From Symbiodinium natans (Eukaryota > Sar > Dinophyceae > Suessiales > Symbiodiniaceae): a stretch of DNA of 64,000 nucleotides. The position numbers and the translations under genes are program-made. The notes beneath the pieces are model-generated. The model ran no database searches. It was not told the DNA's origin and worked only from the letters and a program-made list of their open reading frames with translations. Where the stretch lies: assembly GCA_905221605.1 (NCBI GenBank), contig CAJNDS010001724.1, positions 573,416 through 637,415 of the forward strand. The letters run 5' to 3'. Below, piece by piece: positions 1 through 13,700 of the stretch (positions within the stretch are counted from its first letter, which is position 1; the number at the start of each line of letters is the position of its first letter).

Positions 1-1625
1 GGTGTGAGAAGGGCTTGAAGGCCTGCGGAAGGTCTGCGGTCTCATTGGCTTCGTCGTGGGGCTGTCTGCTCCGATGAGAGACTTTGCTTCTGACTCAGGG
101 TGTCAAAGTATGTGCCCTTGCTACGGGCCATGAGTCGGCTGGCTATACCAGTTACAAGGAGGGGCCCCCCTAGTTATAAGTAGAGTTATACAGATCCTAA
201 ATTGGGCTATCAGGATCCTAACTTTGGTTATATATCCCTTAACTATGGTTGGTATACCCCTCCTTCTACTAGAGCAGGTAACCTTTGTAACCTTTTCGGG
301 GTCGTGCATTCCCTATATATAATCCCACAGGTTAACCTTCGTTTGTTCCCCTAGAATACTGGACAACTGACTCATGCCAAGTTTTCTACGATTTTGCTTA
401 AGAACTCCCGAAGTAAAACAGCAATTGCCTTCCTCATAGGGATTTCTGTTTTGTTGGGGGGGGTTCTTAAGCAAAAAATGCTCAAGATCTACTATGCAAT
501 AGTAGTTTCACGACCTTGAGGCACGGCCGTCCTGGTTCTGCACCGTTCCATGAGCTGTTTGGTGCTCTGAACAAAGGTTGACCGTTGCGGTGCACTGGAG
601 GAAGGCCCTCTAGCATGAGCTTGGGATCCTTCAGGGACGAGATGGGCCCCCAAAACGGCTTACATGGTGCCATATCCCTCAATGGAGACCCAATAAGTAG
701 TGTAGGGTAGATGGTCCCCATGTTGCCGGGCTCATCCCATGCTTAGGGTTCATTTAGGTCCCTCAGTAGCATCCTCAAGTCCTGTTCTTTCAAAAATCAG
801 GACGGGGGATCGCGGTCCGAATGCCGTGTGCGCCCGAACCTGTCAGGGGCGAAGCGTCCGTGGAGACGTAGGAGCCAGCGGCTTTAAAGCAAGTCTTGAA
901 GCCTGCGCGACGGGTGGGTAAAAGGGAACAGCACCAAGAGTTTTGGTGAGCTTGCGGTTTGATTGGGGACCCAAAAGGGACACAAGCGTAAGCACTTTAT
1001 AGGGATGTCCCTACCTCATTGGGCTTCATTCCAAGGGGGTTTATATGGGATATCCCTATCCTATTTTTTGGCGTAGTGGCCCTTTTTGACAGCCTGTATT
1101 CAGCAGTCGGCTTCCCCAGCCAGATTGCATCGCAGCCAAAAAACTTGGCAGCTGCGTCCAATAGCTCCAAAGATCTACCCGCACCTGCTACTTGTAGGTT
1201 CATGGGTGCCTTGCTGTTAGAAGTATGGCAACTATACTTGTGCCCCTGCTTATAACTACACACGAGCCGCTCCAAGTAGGCCCAGGTGCAATTGAGCTCG
1301 GCCATGATGTGGTTTGTCAATCTCGTCAGGGCGTGTAGGGTTTGAGTTTACCCGCTCTCCGAAACCCCAGAGAGAACCCCAAACAACCCTATTCCGCCCT
1401 AAACAACCCTATCCTTCGGGGCCAAACGAACTGAAAACTTGGGGTCAGAGACCCCATACTATTCTAATTCCATTAAGGTATGTGAACCATAAATACCCTG
1501 TTAGGGTTCAATTGCTCCCCAATACAATAGCCCTAAACCCTAAACCTTAAACCCTAAACCCTAAACCCTGAAACCCTAGACCCTAAACCCCCCAAACCCC
1601 AAAGCCCTTCAGCCCCCCAAGAAAA
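1..1625. other. Upstream stretch with foldback repeats and possible 5' exons
   Basis: No secure gene was found here. It contains a foldback with GCTTAAGAAC ends (386-476), degenerate 'ggggacc...gggttcat' foldbacks (about 693-776 and 1418-1520) and a CCCTAAA array at about 1520-1600. Possible exons of the cytochrome b5 reductase-like gene that starts downstream are 5-110 (open + frame with a hydrophobic stretch) and 839-925 (open + frame followed by GGTAAAAG). A minus-strand open frame at 1070-1305 also looks fairly non-repetitive. None of these has a recognisable motif, so they are not called. Confidence 0.3.
386..476. repeat. Foldback element, GCTTAAGAAC family, copy 1
   Basis: TTTGCTTAAGAACTCCCG and the inverted GGGGTTCTTAAGCAAA enclose about 55 bases including a G-run. 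Confidence 0.7.
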
Positions 1626-1627
1626 AG

Positions 1628-1736
1628 GTGGCTGGTCCTGGGCATCGGGCTGAAGTTTTTCACCTCCACCCCACTCTTTGACTCGCGCCACGCACGCTAC
1701 GTGGAGGCTCCCCCGCTGGGAGGGGACTTCCCAAGG
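1628..1736 (+). CDS. b5 reductase-like exon: hydrophobic N-terminal segment
   Basis: The open frame begins WLVLGIGLKFFTSTP and ends at GGDFPR. The first 15 residues are hydrophobic, as in the membrane anchors of cytochrome b5 reductases. The exon ends in phase 0 directly at GTTTAGGG (1737), so the donor is the first unit of a telomere-type array. The next exon (3593) continues in phase 0. The family link rests on the downstream exons. Confidence 0.6.
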
Positions 1737-4700
1737 GTTTAGGGTTTTAGGGTTTATAGGGTTTAGGGTTTAGGGTTTAGGTTTAGGGTTTAGGGTTTAG
1801 GTTTGAGGGTTTAGGGTTAAGGTTTCTGAGAATTGGAAGTCTACTTATTTGTGGCCTAAGCTTGGCTTTCTGCTTCTGTTTCCCGAAAATTTCTTTATTT
1901 CTCTCAACTCTGGTCCCTTTTGGTGTCCTTACTATAAGGCAGCCTCATGTAGGGTTCCCAGGCAAAAACGATAATTTCGAGAACTGACCGGATGATGTCT
2001 GCCTTCCTTCAAGTTCCGGCAGATCGCGCAGAGCTCTAGATACACGGAAGGGCTTGGGATGATGAAAGTTCCAATCGAGAAAGCACACCGAGTGTATGAG
2101 AACTTGGGTTCCGGAATTCAACCTTCATTTTCAAGGTTCGGCTCCTCTTAGCACCATGGTTAAACCCAAAATCCTAAGCCCATGGCCCGCGCGGTCGATT
2201 TAGGTGGAGAGTTTTCAGAGGCGTCGAAAGATTTTGCAGGTTCGCCAAACCCCCCAACTCACCCCGAATCCTAGGATAGCACGCCGGAGGTCCTGACATA
2301 CAAATATACCCTTGAAGCCGAAAAAACCACATAGAATAGGGCTACAAGTAGACAAACAAGACCCGTTCCTTACCCCTAAACCCTCAACCCTCAACCCTCA
2401 ACCCTCAACCCTAAACCCTAAACCCTAAACCCTAAACCCTAAACCCTAAACCCTAAACCCTAAACCCTAAACCCTAAACCCTAAACCCAACCTCAAACCT
2501 TAGGCCCCAAGCCGAAGTGCGAACTCCCCCCTGGCAAAAAGCACACCAGAGGCCCGACCCAAGCGGTTGATTCTCCGGAGCCGAGAGAAGGCCTGGTGGC
2601 CCAGTGGTACCCTTTTTGTTTTAGGGTTTAGGGTTTAGGGTTTAGGGTTTAGGGTTGAGGGTTTAGGGTTTAGGGTTTAGGGTTCCCTGGTGAAGTAACC
2701 AACCCAAAAAGCGTGCCCTCATTATAAGGCTACTGGGCTACCCAGAAGGTGTCTCGGTCAATTGTTCCGGATTTGCCAGAGCCGAGGCTTCACGTAATCT
2801 CAAAAAGTTGGTTTAGGGTTTAGGGTTTAGGGTTTAAAGTTTAGGGTTCGGGGTTGGGATGATCCCCCTTATACTGGCAGTTCTTACTAGGGATGAGAGT
2901 GCCCCCTGTTAGAATCCCTATAAAGGACTGTTAGCGTAAGGGGGAACATCCCAATCAAAAAAGATGATCGACAAGAATCTTAGAGAAGTGCGGAATAATC
3001 TTAATGCCCGAGAAGCAGCTTCCAAAAGGAATCTGTCTAGCAAGTTATACGTCGGGTGAAATATGGGGTATCTATACTTATAAGCCCAACTTCTAGCTAA
3101 CTACCCATGAGCCTCCAAGTATTGGGGAAAAGGCAGGGGTCTAGGAAGCTCTGCCTTACAGAGGGCTCCAAGTATACAAACAAGACTGGCTCTGGTGCCT
3201 ACGCCCTAAACCCCAAACTCTAAACTTTTAAACCCTAAACCCCAAGCCCTAAACCCCAAACCCAAAACCCTAAACCCCAAACCCTAAACCCTAAACCCTT
3301 CTTTGGAATCTGCGGAGACCCTGGGACGGGCGCTGTGCCTGACAGGGGCCGGAGTACAATTTAGGATATAGGGTTTAAGGTTTCAGGTTTAGGCTATAGG
3401 CTTGGGGCTTAGGGTTTATGGTTTGGGGAGCACAATATTCCGCAATTCCCTAAAACCGAAGGCCGCTCGAGCAAGAAGGTGCCCGGAGTAAGGAAGGCAT
3501 TCAACACTCAACATCTGTCACACCGTCACAAGGGGTTTTGGGGTCTATGGCTTAGGGTTTAGGGTTTTTTTGGAATCACAATATTGCATGAGCCGCACAG
3601 CGTTAGAGTTCGAAATGCCAAGGTCAGCAGCACCCTCTACCACTTGAGATTTGACTTCCCTTGGCAGAGACCCCAGAGGTGATCATGGTAGGACTGGAGA
3701 GTAGGCCCCCTAGTCCCTTTTTTTGTGTGGGGCTTAGGCTCCCATATTCAGCCCCTTTAATGCAAAAAAGGTGCACCCTGTTCTTTTTCATTTAGGGTTT
3801 AGGGCTTAGGGTTTAGGGTTTTGGGGTAAGTTACTCTTGGGTCTAGCCTCTAGTATCGGGCCTATAGTCAGGAGATCATTGTTGGTTTGGGCAAGTTCGG
3901 GGGCCAAACGAACCCTAAAAGGGTTTATGGTTCATGCACCTTAGTGGGAATTAGAGTTTTTATGGTTCATGCACCTTAGTGGGAATTAGAGTAATATCGT
4001 GTATGTGATCCCAATCTGAGGGTTCATTTGTTCCTCAAGGAGGTGGAAGGAGCCTGGGCGTTGAGGGTTTTGGCTGCAGGGGCTTGGTATGCACGACAGG
4101 CCGCCATGTTGAGTCATAGGCTTCGCTTGATGAACTAGCACCCGGAACCCCAACCCCTAAACCCTAAACCCTAAACCCTAAACCCTAAACCCTAAACCTA
4201 TGGTCTGACTCGAGTTCTAGGGCTCCTGCAAAGGGCGGCGTAGAGCTCTTTTTGCGCAGACCCTGCATTGCTTGTTAGTAGCTATAGGGTTTAGGGTTTG
4301 GGGTTTTTTGGGTATGTTTTCCCTTATTGGGTTCCAGAGGCTCATATGTAGGAACATTTTTCAGAGGGTGTTTAAGGGCCACCCAAGGTTGGGAATGAGG
4401 GAGAGTTTGGTGCCCTGCTCAATCCCTTCACGGGTACATATACAGGGGGATATAGAATAAGGGGCACCCACTTCCCTCATTCCCTGCTAAGAAATATGGT
4501 AAAGATTGACTCAGTGTGCCAGCTGCTGTATGGTGCGAGGCGGCTAGGCAGGTGGCCCGAACCAAGCCTTAAACCCAAGACCAACTTACAAAGCGGAGGT
4601 CTTCGAGCTCGCGTGGGGTCTTATTTTTTGTGCCACATGTTTGGGTTTCGTGATGTTGTGTACAAGGGCATGGGAGGAATCCTGAATTACGCCTTGCACG

Positions 4701-7700
4701 TTGAAAACTCCCGGTTGGTTTGTTTATTGCCTGGCCGATATCCCTGCAGCGCAGTGCCTCTAGCTTTTGCGGGAGCGAAGAAATCCAGAATCAACCCGAA
4801 CCCGAAACCCTAAACCCTAGCCTTAAACCCTGAACCCAAACCCTGAACCCACAATGAACCAAAGAGCTCCAGGTTCTTCCGCTGGCAGGGCTACAGCAGT
4901 GGGCTGCAGCCCGGACAGCACGTGAAGCTGCTGTGCAAAAATGCCTCGCAGGCCTGTAGGGGTTGGGGTTTGGGGTTTAGGGTTTGGGGTTTGGGTTTGT
5001 GGTTTAGGGTTTAGACTGATGGGAGTCCGAAACCCTAAGCCCTACTTATTGAACCCTAAGCTTGGTTTAGGAGTTTAGGGCACCTTACCTGAAAGCCTAA
5101 CACCATAAACCCTCCTAAACCCCAAAACCCAAAAGCAGAAGCCCAACCCCACTTATATCTCTCCATGAACCGCCAAGTTGGGCTCTGAGAGTTTTAGGCT
5201 TGTAGGGTTTAGGGTTTAGGGGTTTAGGGGTTTAGGGTTTGGGTTTAGGATTGCGGCTTTTGGGTTTTGTTTTTAGGGTTTAGACTTCAGGGTTTTGGGG
5301 CTTTTGGATTTGGGTTTTCGTAGTTTCAGGGTCTATGGGCCTCAGGGAGTGCGACTCGGAACCCAAAACCCCTAAACCCTAAACCCTAAATGCAGCCAAC
5401 GGGCGTAAGCACAGATGCGGTGCAGGCTTGGATGACACCCAGCCCAAAGGCCCCCCTCAGAACCTAAGGCCTTGCGTGTTGCTGGTGCTGAGTAGGGAAG
5501 CTTTATCCTTTACGGTTTTGGGGTTTAGGGTTTGGGGATTAGGGTTTAGGGTTTAGGGCTTAGGGCTTAGGGCTTAGGGTTTAGGGTTTAGGTCCCATTC
5601 AAACCAGCCACTACAGGTTCAAGCCTTGAGTCTCGCTCGGCAAGCCTGAAGCCTAGGGTCTTCAAGGGTTTAGGGTTGAGGGTTTAGGGTTTAGGCTTTA
5701 GGATTTAGGGTTTAGGGTGAGAGAGAGAGGGTTTAGGGTCCTAAGTGTTTAGGGTTTAGGGTTTAGGGTCCTAAGGGTTTCGGGTTTTAGGGCCTTGAGG
5801 GTTAAGGGTTTAGGCTTTTCGGCTCATGGGGTTTTAGGGTTCAGGGTCTGAGGCCTCTTCAGGGAATATGGACGAACGAGGTTTACGGCGTTCGTGCACT
5901 TAGACGAGCTGGGGTCTAGGGTTTAGGGTTTAGGGTTTAGGGTTTAGGGTTTAGGGTTTCCAGAGCAACTCAACGACCCACCTCGTAGGCCCTTGCAAGC
6001 GAACTGAGCAGATCCCATGCCCCAAGGCCTCAGAGAGGCATAGCTTTGCAGCTCCGCGCAGTCGTCGACCAACGAATGAGTTAAAAGTAATTCCCAAGCC
6101 CTAAGCCCTGATCACAAACCCGACACAAGAAGCCCCAAACCCGCGATTTCCCCCTAAAACCTACCTAAAACCTAAAACCTAAACCTAAACCCCCCCCCCC
6201 CCCCCCCCCCCCGGTGCAGGGCCTGAAGCTCTGGAATGGCCATGGCAACTTAGAGGTCGGCTGTCTTGCACTCCTTTGGTTCCCAAACCCTAAACCCTAA
6301 ACCCTAAGCCCTTGTCAAAACCCCAAACAAACTAAACACTAAACATTAAGCCCTAAACCCTAAACCCTAAACCCTAAAACCTAAACCCTAAACACTAAAC
6401 CCTAAACCCTAAACCCCGACTGTCGGGGCTTTGGACCGAGATGAAAGTCAGGGGCCTCGGCGAGGGCTATGGGCTTTGAGTTTGGCCTTAGATGTTCAGG
6501 GTTTAGGATTTAGGATTTAGGGTTTAGGGTTTAGGGTTTAGGATTTAGGGTTTAGGGTTTAGGGTTTCGGAGTCTGGGTCCAAGAAAGGGTTCAGGGTTT
6601 AGGGTTGCAAAAAAAGGCTAGGACCCGGAGTAGGGCCTGATTTCCTTTTTTTAGGGTTGGGGTTCCCTTCTAATCCCCTTAAAGCCAAGAAAGGAACCCT
6701 GTTTTATTCCTAAGTTACTTCCGGGTCTGGTATATGCTAGCACCCTTGCAGACACACAGCCTAAGACGGAGCCCTCTATAAACCCTAACACCCCCACCGA
6801 ACCCCAAATCCCTCTACATTCATTCAACCCTAACGGCCCTTCTGAACTCCAAAATCCTTGCCCGCACACAACCGACGAAGCTCTACAGTACGAAACCCTC
6901 CTGGACTCTCAAAGCAAGTGGGTTCCCTGTAGAGAACATCAACCAGACTCCCTAATTCCCCTTCCAAGAACTAGTGAAGCGCTTGTGTTCCCCAGTTCCC
7001 AAACCCTTCAGCTCGCCCGCGTCTCAGATGTCCGTGGAGCACCTCAGTAGATCTTACACACCCATCAACTCCTCCAAGGACAGGGCAGTGCTGCCCCTAA
7101 ACCCTAAATTTGTACCTTGTACCCTGTAAACCCTAAACCCTATAAATCTAAACCCAAACGTGCGGGGTTGTTTCAGTCTTGAGGGCTCCGAGATTCAGGG
7201 TGAAGGACAAGTGTATGTTGGGGTAACCGTGTGACGCTTCATGTGAGGTTTCATGCATATCTAGCTGTTCAAATTCCACCAGCGCCACGTCCCTAAACCC
7301 TAATCCCTAAACCCCAAACCCTAAACCCTAAACCTATTCAGCTTGCAACTTGTGTATATGCGTCCATGCGATGCTGTGCAAGGGCGCTCAGCGGTTCAAT
7401 TTACCGCGAAAGCCCCGAGCATGATCCCAGGAAACCTGTGTTCTTGTAGTTGAAGCCGGAACCAATTTCCCCCCCAGAAAACAGGGCCCCTCTAGTTTTT
7501 GAAGTAGGGTTATAGGAGCCCTACATTGGGAACTATAGTGAGTATATAGTTAAGTCCCTAAACCCTAAACCCTAAACCCTCAACCCTAAACCCTAAACCT
7601 AAACCCTGAACCCTAGAACCCAAAATGTAGGCTGCATCATCAGCTCAGGTGGTCTTTTTGTTTCATCTCACGGTCGGCGTTTGACGTACGTTTTGTCGCT

Positions 7701-10700
7701 GGTTGCTTTGCGGCCGTCGAGCTGCTGGTGTGCAACGCCCTAAACCGTAAACCCTAAACCCTAAACCCTAGACCTTATAAACCCTAAACCCTAAACCACA
7801 AACCCCAAACCGGGGTTTATAAACCCCAACCCCAAACTCTAAACCCTGCATTCGCTGCAGGAGCCAACGGTGGACTTCATTGCGTCTTGGCAAAAGAATC
7901 CCCAATATAGGAGTTATTATTAATCATATTCCCTTGTAGTCACTGTATACTTTGCACGATAATTACCCCCAAAAACCCTATTCGAATTATTACAATGTGA
8001 TGCCCTTCAGTTATAACTTAGTAAGCCCAGATACAAGTAAGTTGTATCTTAGTTAGGGAAGTTAGCCTCAAAAGTATACTAAAACAAACCTGGCCTTGTT
8101 AGGCGACATAAGTACAAAAACCGCGGCATTAATGAGAGAGATATGTTTATCTATATGTTTTGGATGTTTTTACATAGATGTATAATTGACACATAGTGTT
8201 TCGTATATATATATATACTTATCTTCTTCGGTATGTATCTTCTGGTGGATTGGGCTTCCCTGCCTGAAAAAAAAAGTATCGACACGTTCTTTTTGTGGGT
8301 ACTTTTTTTCTGGGTATTCTCTTGTGGTCCCTTTGTGGTCCCCTTGTGGTCCGGGTAGGCCGTTTTTGCTTGTGGCACGGGTCGGTTTCGTGGGATGTCT
8401 CGAGGATTTGCTTGTGGTACGCTTGTGGTCCCCTTGTGGTGTGGTCCGGTCGACCTACCCTTGCAGCTGGCCCAAAAGGAAGTGTCGACCTTCGCTTTGC
8501 GCTGCTCCACGCCATGGGCACACATAGTCTGTATAACTTGCTCATACTTGCTCGGTATTCAGCTCCAAACATACCAAAAGACCTGTATCATATTTCTTTA
8601 CGTGACATGTTTCTAACAAAGACATGTGGTTTCCACGCTACTCCAGCCCTTTCTTAAAAAGTATATGAAACATAGCCCTCGACCTCCATGTGACTGAAAC
8701 CTTACAAAATACAGCAGTTTTTAGTTATCCAAGTTAGCTAACTGGCATGACTTAGTTATAACTGATACCGTCCAGTTCTCGAAGTTGCGCGATTTATAAC
8801 TCTGACAACATAGCTTATAAATGATGTGATAAGTTATGTTGCACAAGATATAGCATGAGCTGTAACTAGAGGGCATCACATTGTAAGGCTCCTACATTAA
8901 CCTCTTACAGGCGCTGCCAAAACGACAAAAAGGGCTCTTTTGCAAGCAGGCCCAAGATGCACCTTCATGAACCCTAAACCCTGAAGCCTACACCCTACAC
9001 CTATTCATTGTAATACGCTCCGCTCGATACTTACCACCAAGGTGAGCCCTGTAATAAAGTCGTTGTAGCACGAGCTTCCCAGAATCACCCATGCTGCTTA
9101 AACAAACCTATTCTTAAAACAGGCCCCAATGGTATGAGATTGTCATGGCTTGGCTCGGGGTTAGTGGAGCAAAATCGGGTTGGGGTTTAAGGTTTAGGGT
9201 TTGGGGTTTAGGGTTTAGGGATGCAAACTGGACCCAGCACCCGGTTGACACCAAAGACAAAGACCCACGGAGGCCTAGCAAGCTCCCGAACTCCCACACT
9301 AGGTTCAAAGCTCCAAGAACTCCGACTTTAAGGTTTAGGGTTTAGGGTTTAGGGTTTAGGGTTTAGGGAGGGCAAAAGCCCGAAGAGACCCCCCCCCCCC
9401 CCATGAGGTCAAGTACTACCCCTCCGACTCCAGCGCTGGATTTGCGGACGGCGGACGCGCGAGCAAGCTCCTGTGCGAAGAGCTTAAAGAAGGTTCCCCG
9501 GCTGCATCAGCTAAGTAGGGGATGTTTAGGGTTTAGGGTTCAGGGTTCAGGGTTCAGGGCCCGCAGGGATACTTGGGAAGAATTCGTCTGCTTTTGTGCC
9601 TAAGAAGCAGCTCAAGTTGTAATGTTTGCTAGGGTTCCAAGTTCAGTATAGATAAGACCTCCCAAGCTGCTCGGGCAAGGCAGGCAAAAAGCCCGAGCTG
9701 AGACGGAGCCCTGAAATTCGCCAAGGGCATGGCCAATCTTAACGACTTGGCCAATTGCCAAGGCTCCTAGCCTGTGTCAACTAACCAACCAAAAGCCATC
9801 AACCCAGCGTATTCAGCCAAACGCCTGCCCGAACTAGGGTAACCCTAAACCCTAAACCCTAAACCCTAAACCCTGAACCCTAAAACATAAAACTTAAACC
9901 CTGAACCCTGAACCCTAAACCGCAACCCTTGGGAACTGGAAACCCGAAGGTGACGAGGTGTGGCTCTCGGGCCCCCATGGTGGCAAAGTCTACCGCGGCA
10001 ACGGCAACTTCCTGGTGGGGACCTTTAGACTTTTGATGGCCCAGTTTGGAGGTTTAGGGTTTAGGGTTTAGGGTTTAGGGTTTAGGGTTTAGGGTTTAGG
10101 GTTTAGGGTTTAGGGTTTAGGGTTTAGGGTTTCCGCAGACTCTGCCGTCGCATAAGGTTTAAGGGGTTTTGGGTTTAGGGTTTAGGGTTTAGGGTTTGGG
10201 CGGTTTCCTCGAGTTCCTCACGTCCTGACCCCTTGATGCAGGTGGATGGGCGAGTCATAAAGGCCGACAGCATTTGTGCCCCTTGGACGTGATCCTAAGT
10301 GCTTGCTCTGAGGGGAGTGGTCACTTGTTTCAGGCGTGCTGTTTGAGACCGGACTGTCAGGAAACTCCCCTTCGATAGATGAGGGTTGCTGCGTGACGCT
10401 TCGGATTGCTGCCTCACCGAACAATCACACCGGTGCAACGGAGTCGTCCCAATGATAGCTCTGGGCAAGCCGTTCTTTCAAGCCGACTTCACATATTTTC
10501 AGGTGACAGTTCTGGTGCTCAGGTGGGCACTTCATTGAACACAAACCCAAAGGATCCATGTACCTATATAGTATATACTTGGGCCCTAAAGCTACTATAT
10601 AGGAACCCCTTTAAGGCCTAAGTATATACTATATAGGTACATGGATCCTTAGGGAAAGTAATCAGGCCTCTAAGGGGGAGCGCGGTCACAGCTCATTTAA

Positions 10701-13700
10701 GCCCAATTCCTTTCTCTCCCCCCTTTCTTGGGAGTCGGGGGCAGTAAGCTGGCAACTGGTCTTTCAAGAGGACCTTCTCTAAGCTTTAAGCCCTAAACGA
10801 AGAACCCACATGTGGGGCATACATGTTGAAAAAGAAGAAGATTTCGAGGAGGGGCTCCTCCCCTCAGCATTTTCACCAAAACCTTTAGGGTTTAGGGTTT
10901 AGGGTTTAGGGTTTAGGGTTTAGGGTTTAGGGTTTAGGGTTTAGGGTTCCTACACCCCAAGCCTTCCCAAGCCATGTTCAGGCGTTGGCTGGCGGCTCCG
11001 GCATCACCCCTGTATTGTCCTTGCTCCGTCAGTGCAGAGAAGAGTGCCGGGCAAGCTGCTTGCCACCACGTCTTCTCAAGTGGGATGGGCTTAGGGTTTA
11101 AGAGGTAAAAAGGTACCCTAATCCTTCACAGCCAGGCAAGAATGAATGCCCACACGCTAAACCCTAGAATCCATTTGGGCCAGAAGCCGCTGCCTAAGAA
11201 GATTTCTGGTCAGGTGCATCGACAAGTCTAAGACGTAGCGGGTTTAGGGTTTTGGGGGCCTTCCCCGAAAAGGTGTTCTGCTGGCTTTAGTGGCACGTGA
11301 ATGTCGGTTTTCCCCACTAATTGCCCTGCAGTGCATCAGATTGTGTCCAGCTAGGCGGATGGCAAAAAAATGCCTGTATTTGGGTTTCAGGGTTTAGGGT
11401 TTCTTGGGTGCAGGTTTTATAGGGCTCAACGATTAAAAGGTTCAGGGCGAATTGGGCTTCGGGTTTTTGAGGTTCAAGGTCTCGGGCTTTGGGAGCCCAC
11501 AACCCTGGCAATTCCGATTTGCCCGCAAAGGTTACAAGAATCCTGCTGCGCAGCAGGATCTCGTCAAGGACCGTTTAACCGCAAGTTCGGGGTCAGCTCC
11601 GCCCTTTGGGACTTGAGGGCGTGTCGTGTACCTTAAGCCCTCGACCCTAAACCCTGAACCCTGAACCCTAAACCCTTTCAGGCTAGGGTGTGCAGGGGAA
11701 CCTTGGTATGTGGATTTCACACACCTTTCCGAGCCTGACAGAGGTCATCTTCTGACGTGTTTAGGGTTTACAGGGTTTGTGGGTAGGTTTTATAGTTTAT
11801 GGAGGTTATATAGTTCATAGGGGTTATAGGGTTTACGGGGTTTTAGGGCTCTAGGGCTTAGGGTTTCGAGGTTAAAACACTAGTGGGTCAAGGGTTCGGG
11901 TTTGGGGTGAAAAGGTCCTAGTTTGGGTGTCCTGGTTTTGCTTACGGGGGGAGGCGGGGGGGTATACTCTTAAAATAACCTGCAAGAAGAAAGCTCAAAC
12001 TTCTAGGCTTCTTTCAGTGTAGTGCAGGTCAGAATGTGCGTCTTGTACTTCCTTGGGTTGGAGGGAAGTAACTCTAAACCCTAAGCCCTAAACCGGTTTT
12101 AGGGTTTAGGGTATAGGGTTTAGGGTTTAGGGTTTAGGGTGAAAGAGCAGGAATTCTCGGTGATCCATGCGATGAGATCCGATGATGAGAGGCCCCTCGC
12201 CGGGGTGGTGTCTGACTGGTGGGGAGTTAGAACACCCAAGCCAGCTGCTAGCTACGAAGCCCAACAAGTCTGTAGGCTAATAACCCCTATCCCCTAACCC
12301 TAAACCCTTGTACATCTATGTGCAAGGAAGAAGCCCCAACAATCGGTAGGCCATAGACGACTGGAGGTGGACGTCCCTTCACTGATTTCAAGCAGCAAGC
12401 CAAAGCCGAACCCTGCAAACGCCGGGGAATAAATTACCGAACCCTACAGGTCTATGATTCATAAAGCCCGAATACGCATGACAGTGGCATATGGTATAGA
12501 TGCTCCCAGTTTTAGGCGTCATTTGGCCCCTAAGGAACAGCAACGCCCGGCCGCCCGAAACCCGAAATCTCAGCTGAAAAGCCCCAACGGCAAGTCCCAA
12601 CCGTAAACCCTAAGCCCTATAAAAGAAGACCTATAGTCCCATTCAAGCCGCAAAACCCCAAGTCCCAACCCTAAGCCCTCTAAAAAGAAGCCCTACAGCC
12701 CCATTCAAGGGAACCCAGAAGCCCTAAACCCTGAGCCCTGATCCCGAAACCCTATAACAGAAGCCCTAAACCCTAAACCCGAAACCCTAAACCCTAAACC
12801 CTAAACCCTAAACCCTAAACCCTAAACCCTAAACCCATTCAAGGCTCAGCCCCATGTGGTACACGCCCATCACAGAGCTGGGCTTGGCACCCCGCTGCAC
12901 TGCAACACATCGGCATCCCAGCCCTTACAATGTCCAAGGTTTAGGGTTTAGGGTTTAGGGTTTATAGGGTTTAGGGTTTAGGGTTTAGGGTTTAGGGTTT
13001 AGGGTTTAGGGTTTAGGGTTTAGGGTTTAGGGTTTAGGGTTTAGGGGCTGTTGCGAACAGGCTTAGACGCTCAACGCCCTTTCTCGAGTGACTCAACCTC
13101 TCCACGTCCTTCCGAACCGAAACGTGCCTATCCACCCCAGCACCCAGAACGAAGCCCATACTGTAGCTGGACGGGCTCGGTTTCTTGAGCTTGAGTGACC
13201 CTAACCCTAAGCCCTAAACCCTAAGCCCCTAAAGCCCTAAACATTAAACTCACCCTGGGCCCTGCCACTGTCATCTCAGGTCACGAGCCTCGCGACTAAG
13301 GAGGATCCGGCACTTAAGCGTCAGACCTCGACACCTCGAGAAGGCTTCGGTTTGGGCGCTTAGGGATAAGGGTCTAGGGTCTAGGGTTTAGGGTTTAGGG
13401 TTTAGGAGGCCTTTTCCTGGTATGGCTCAGGAGGAGGAGTGAAGGAACAGTGGAGGGCTCGCACGGCGGGAACATGTTTAAGGTGAGTCCCACGTTCACT
13501 GCCATCGTTGGATTTTATTGCAATGTCGGTCCATCAGAATCTGTCAGGTCAAGAAGTTGAGAGAATCATGATCTTGGCTTGTTCTGTTCTGATTGGGCTA
13601 TTCTGGGTCACGACGAAGGTGCGCTTCTCACAATCAGCAGTTTCACTTGGGCTTGCGGTTCTTCACTTGGTCTTGCCTAAAACGGCTTGTAGTTCATGTA

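Larger units (their letters stand above)
1737..3592 (+). other. Intron beginning with TTTAGGG array
   Basis: Inferred intron of the b5 reductase-like gene. It starts GTTTAGGGTTTTAGGG and contains arrays in both orientations at about 1737-1825, 2409-2488, 2620-2682 and 3205-3300. It also holds a foldback with GGGATG...CATCCC ends at 2864-2954 and an array-bearing foldback at about 2600-2745. No other coding signal is evident. Confidence 0.55.

Noticed and set aside
1500-1600. Chromosome end (telomere) at an array
   Set aside because: Arrays occur throughout in both orientations with unique coding sequence on both sides, so they are interstitial.
8151-8657. Overlapping 110-124 codon frames on both strands
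   Set aside because: They lie inside an inverted-repeat element, follow CTTGTGGTCCC repeats and have no motif or splice context.
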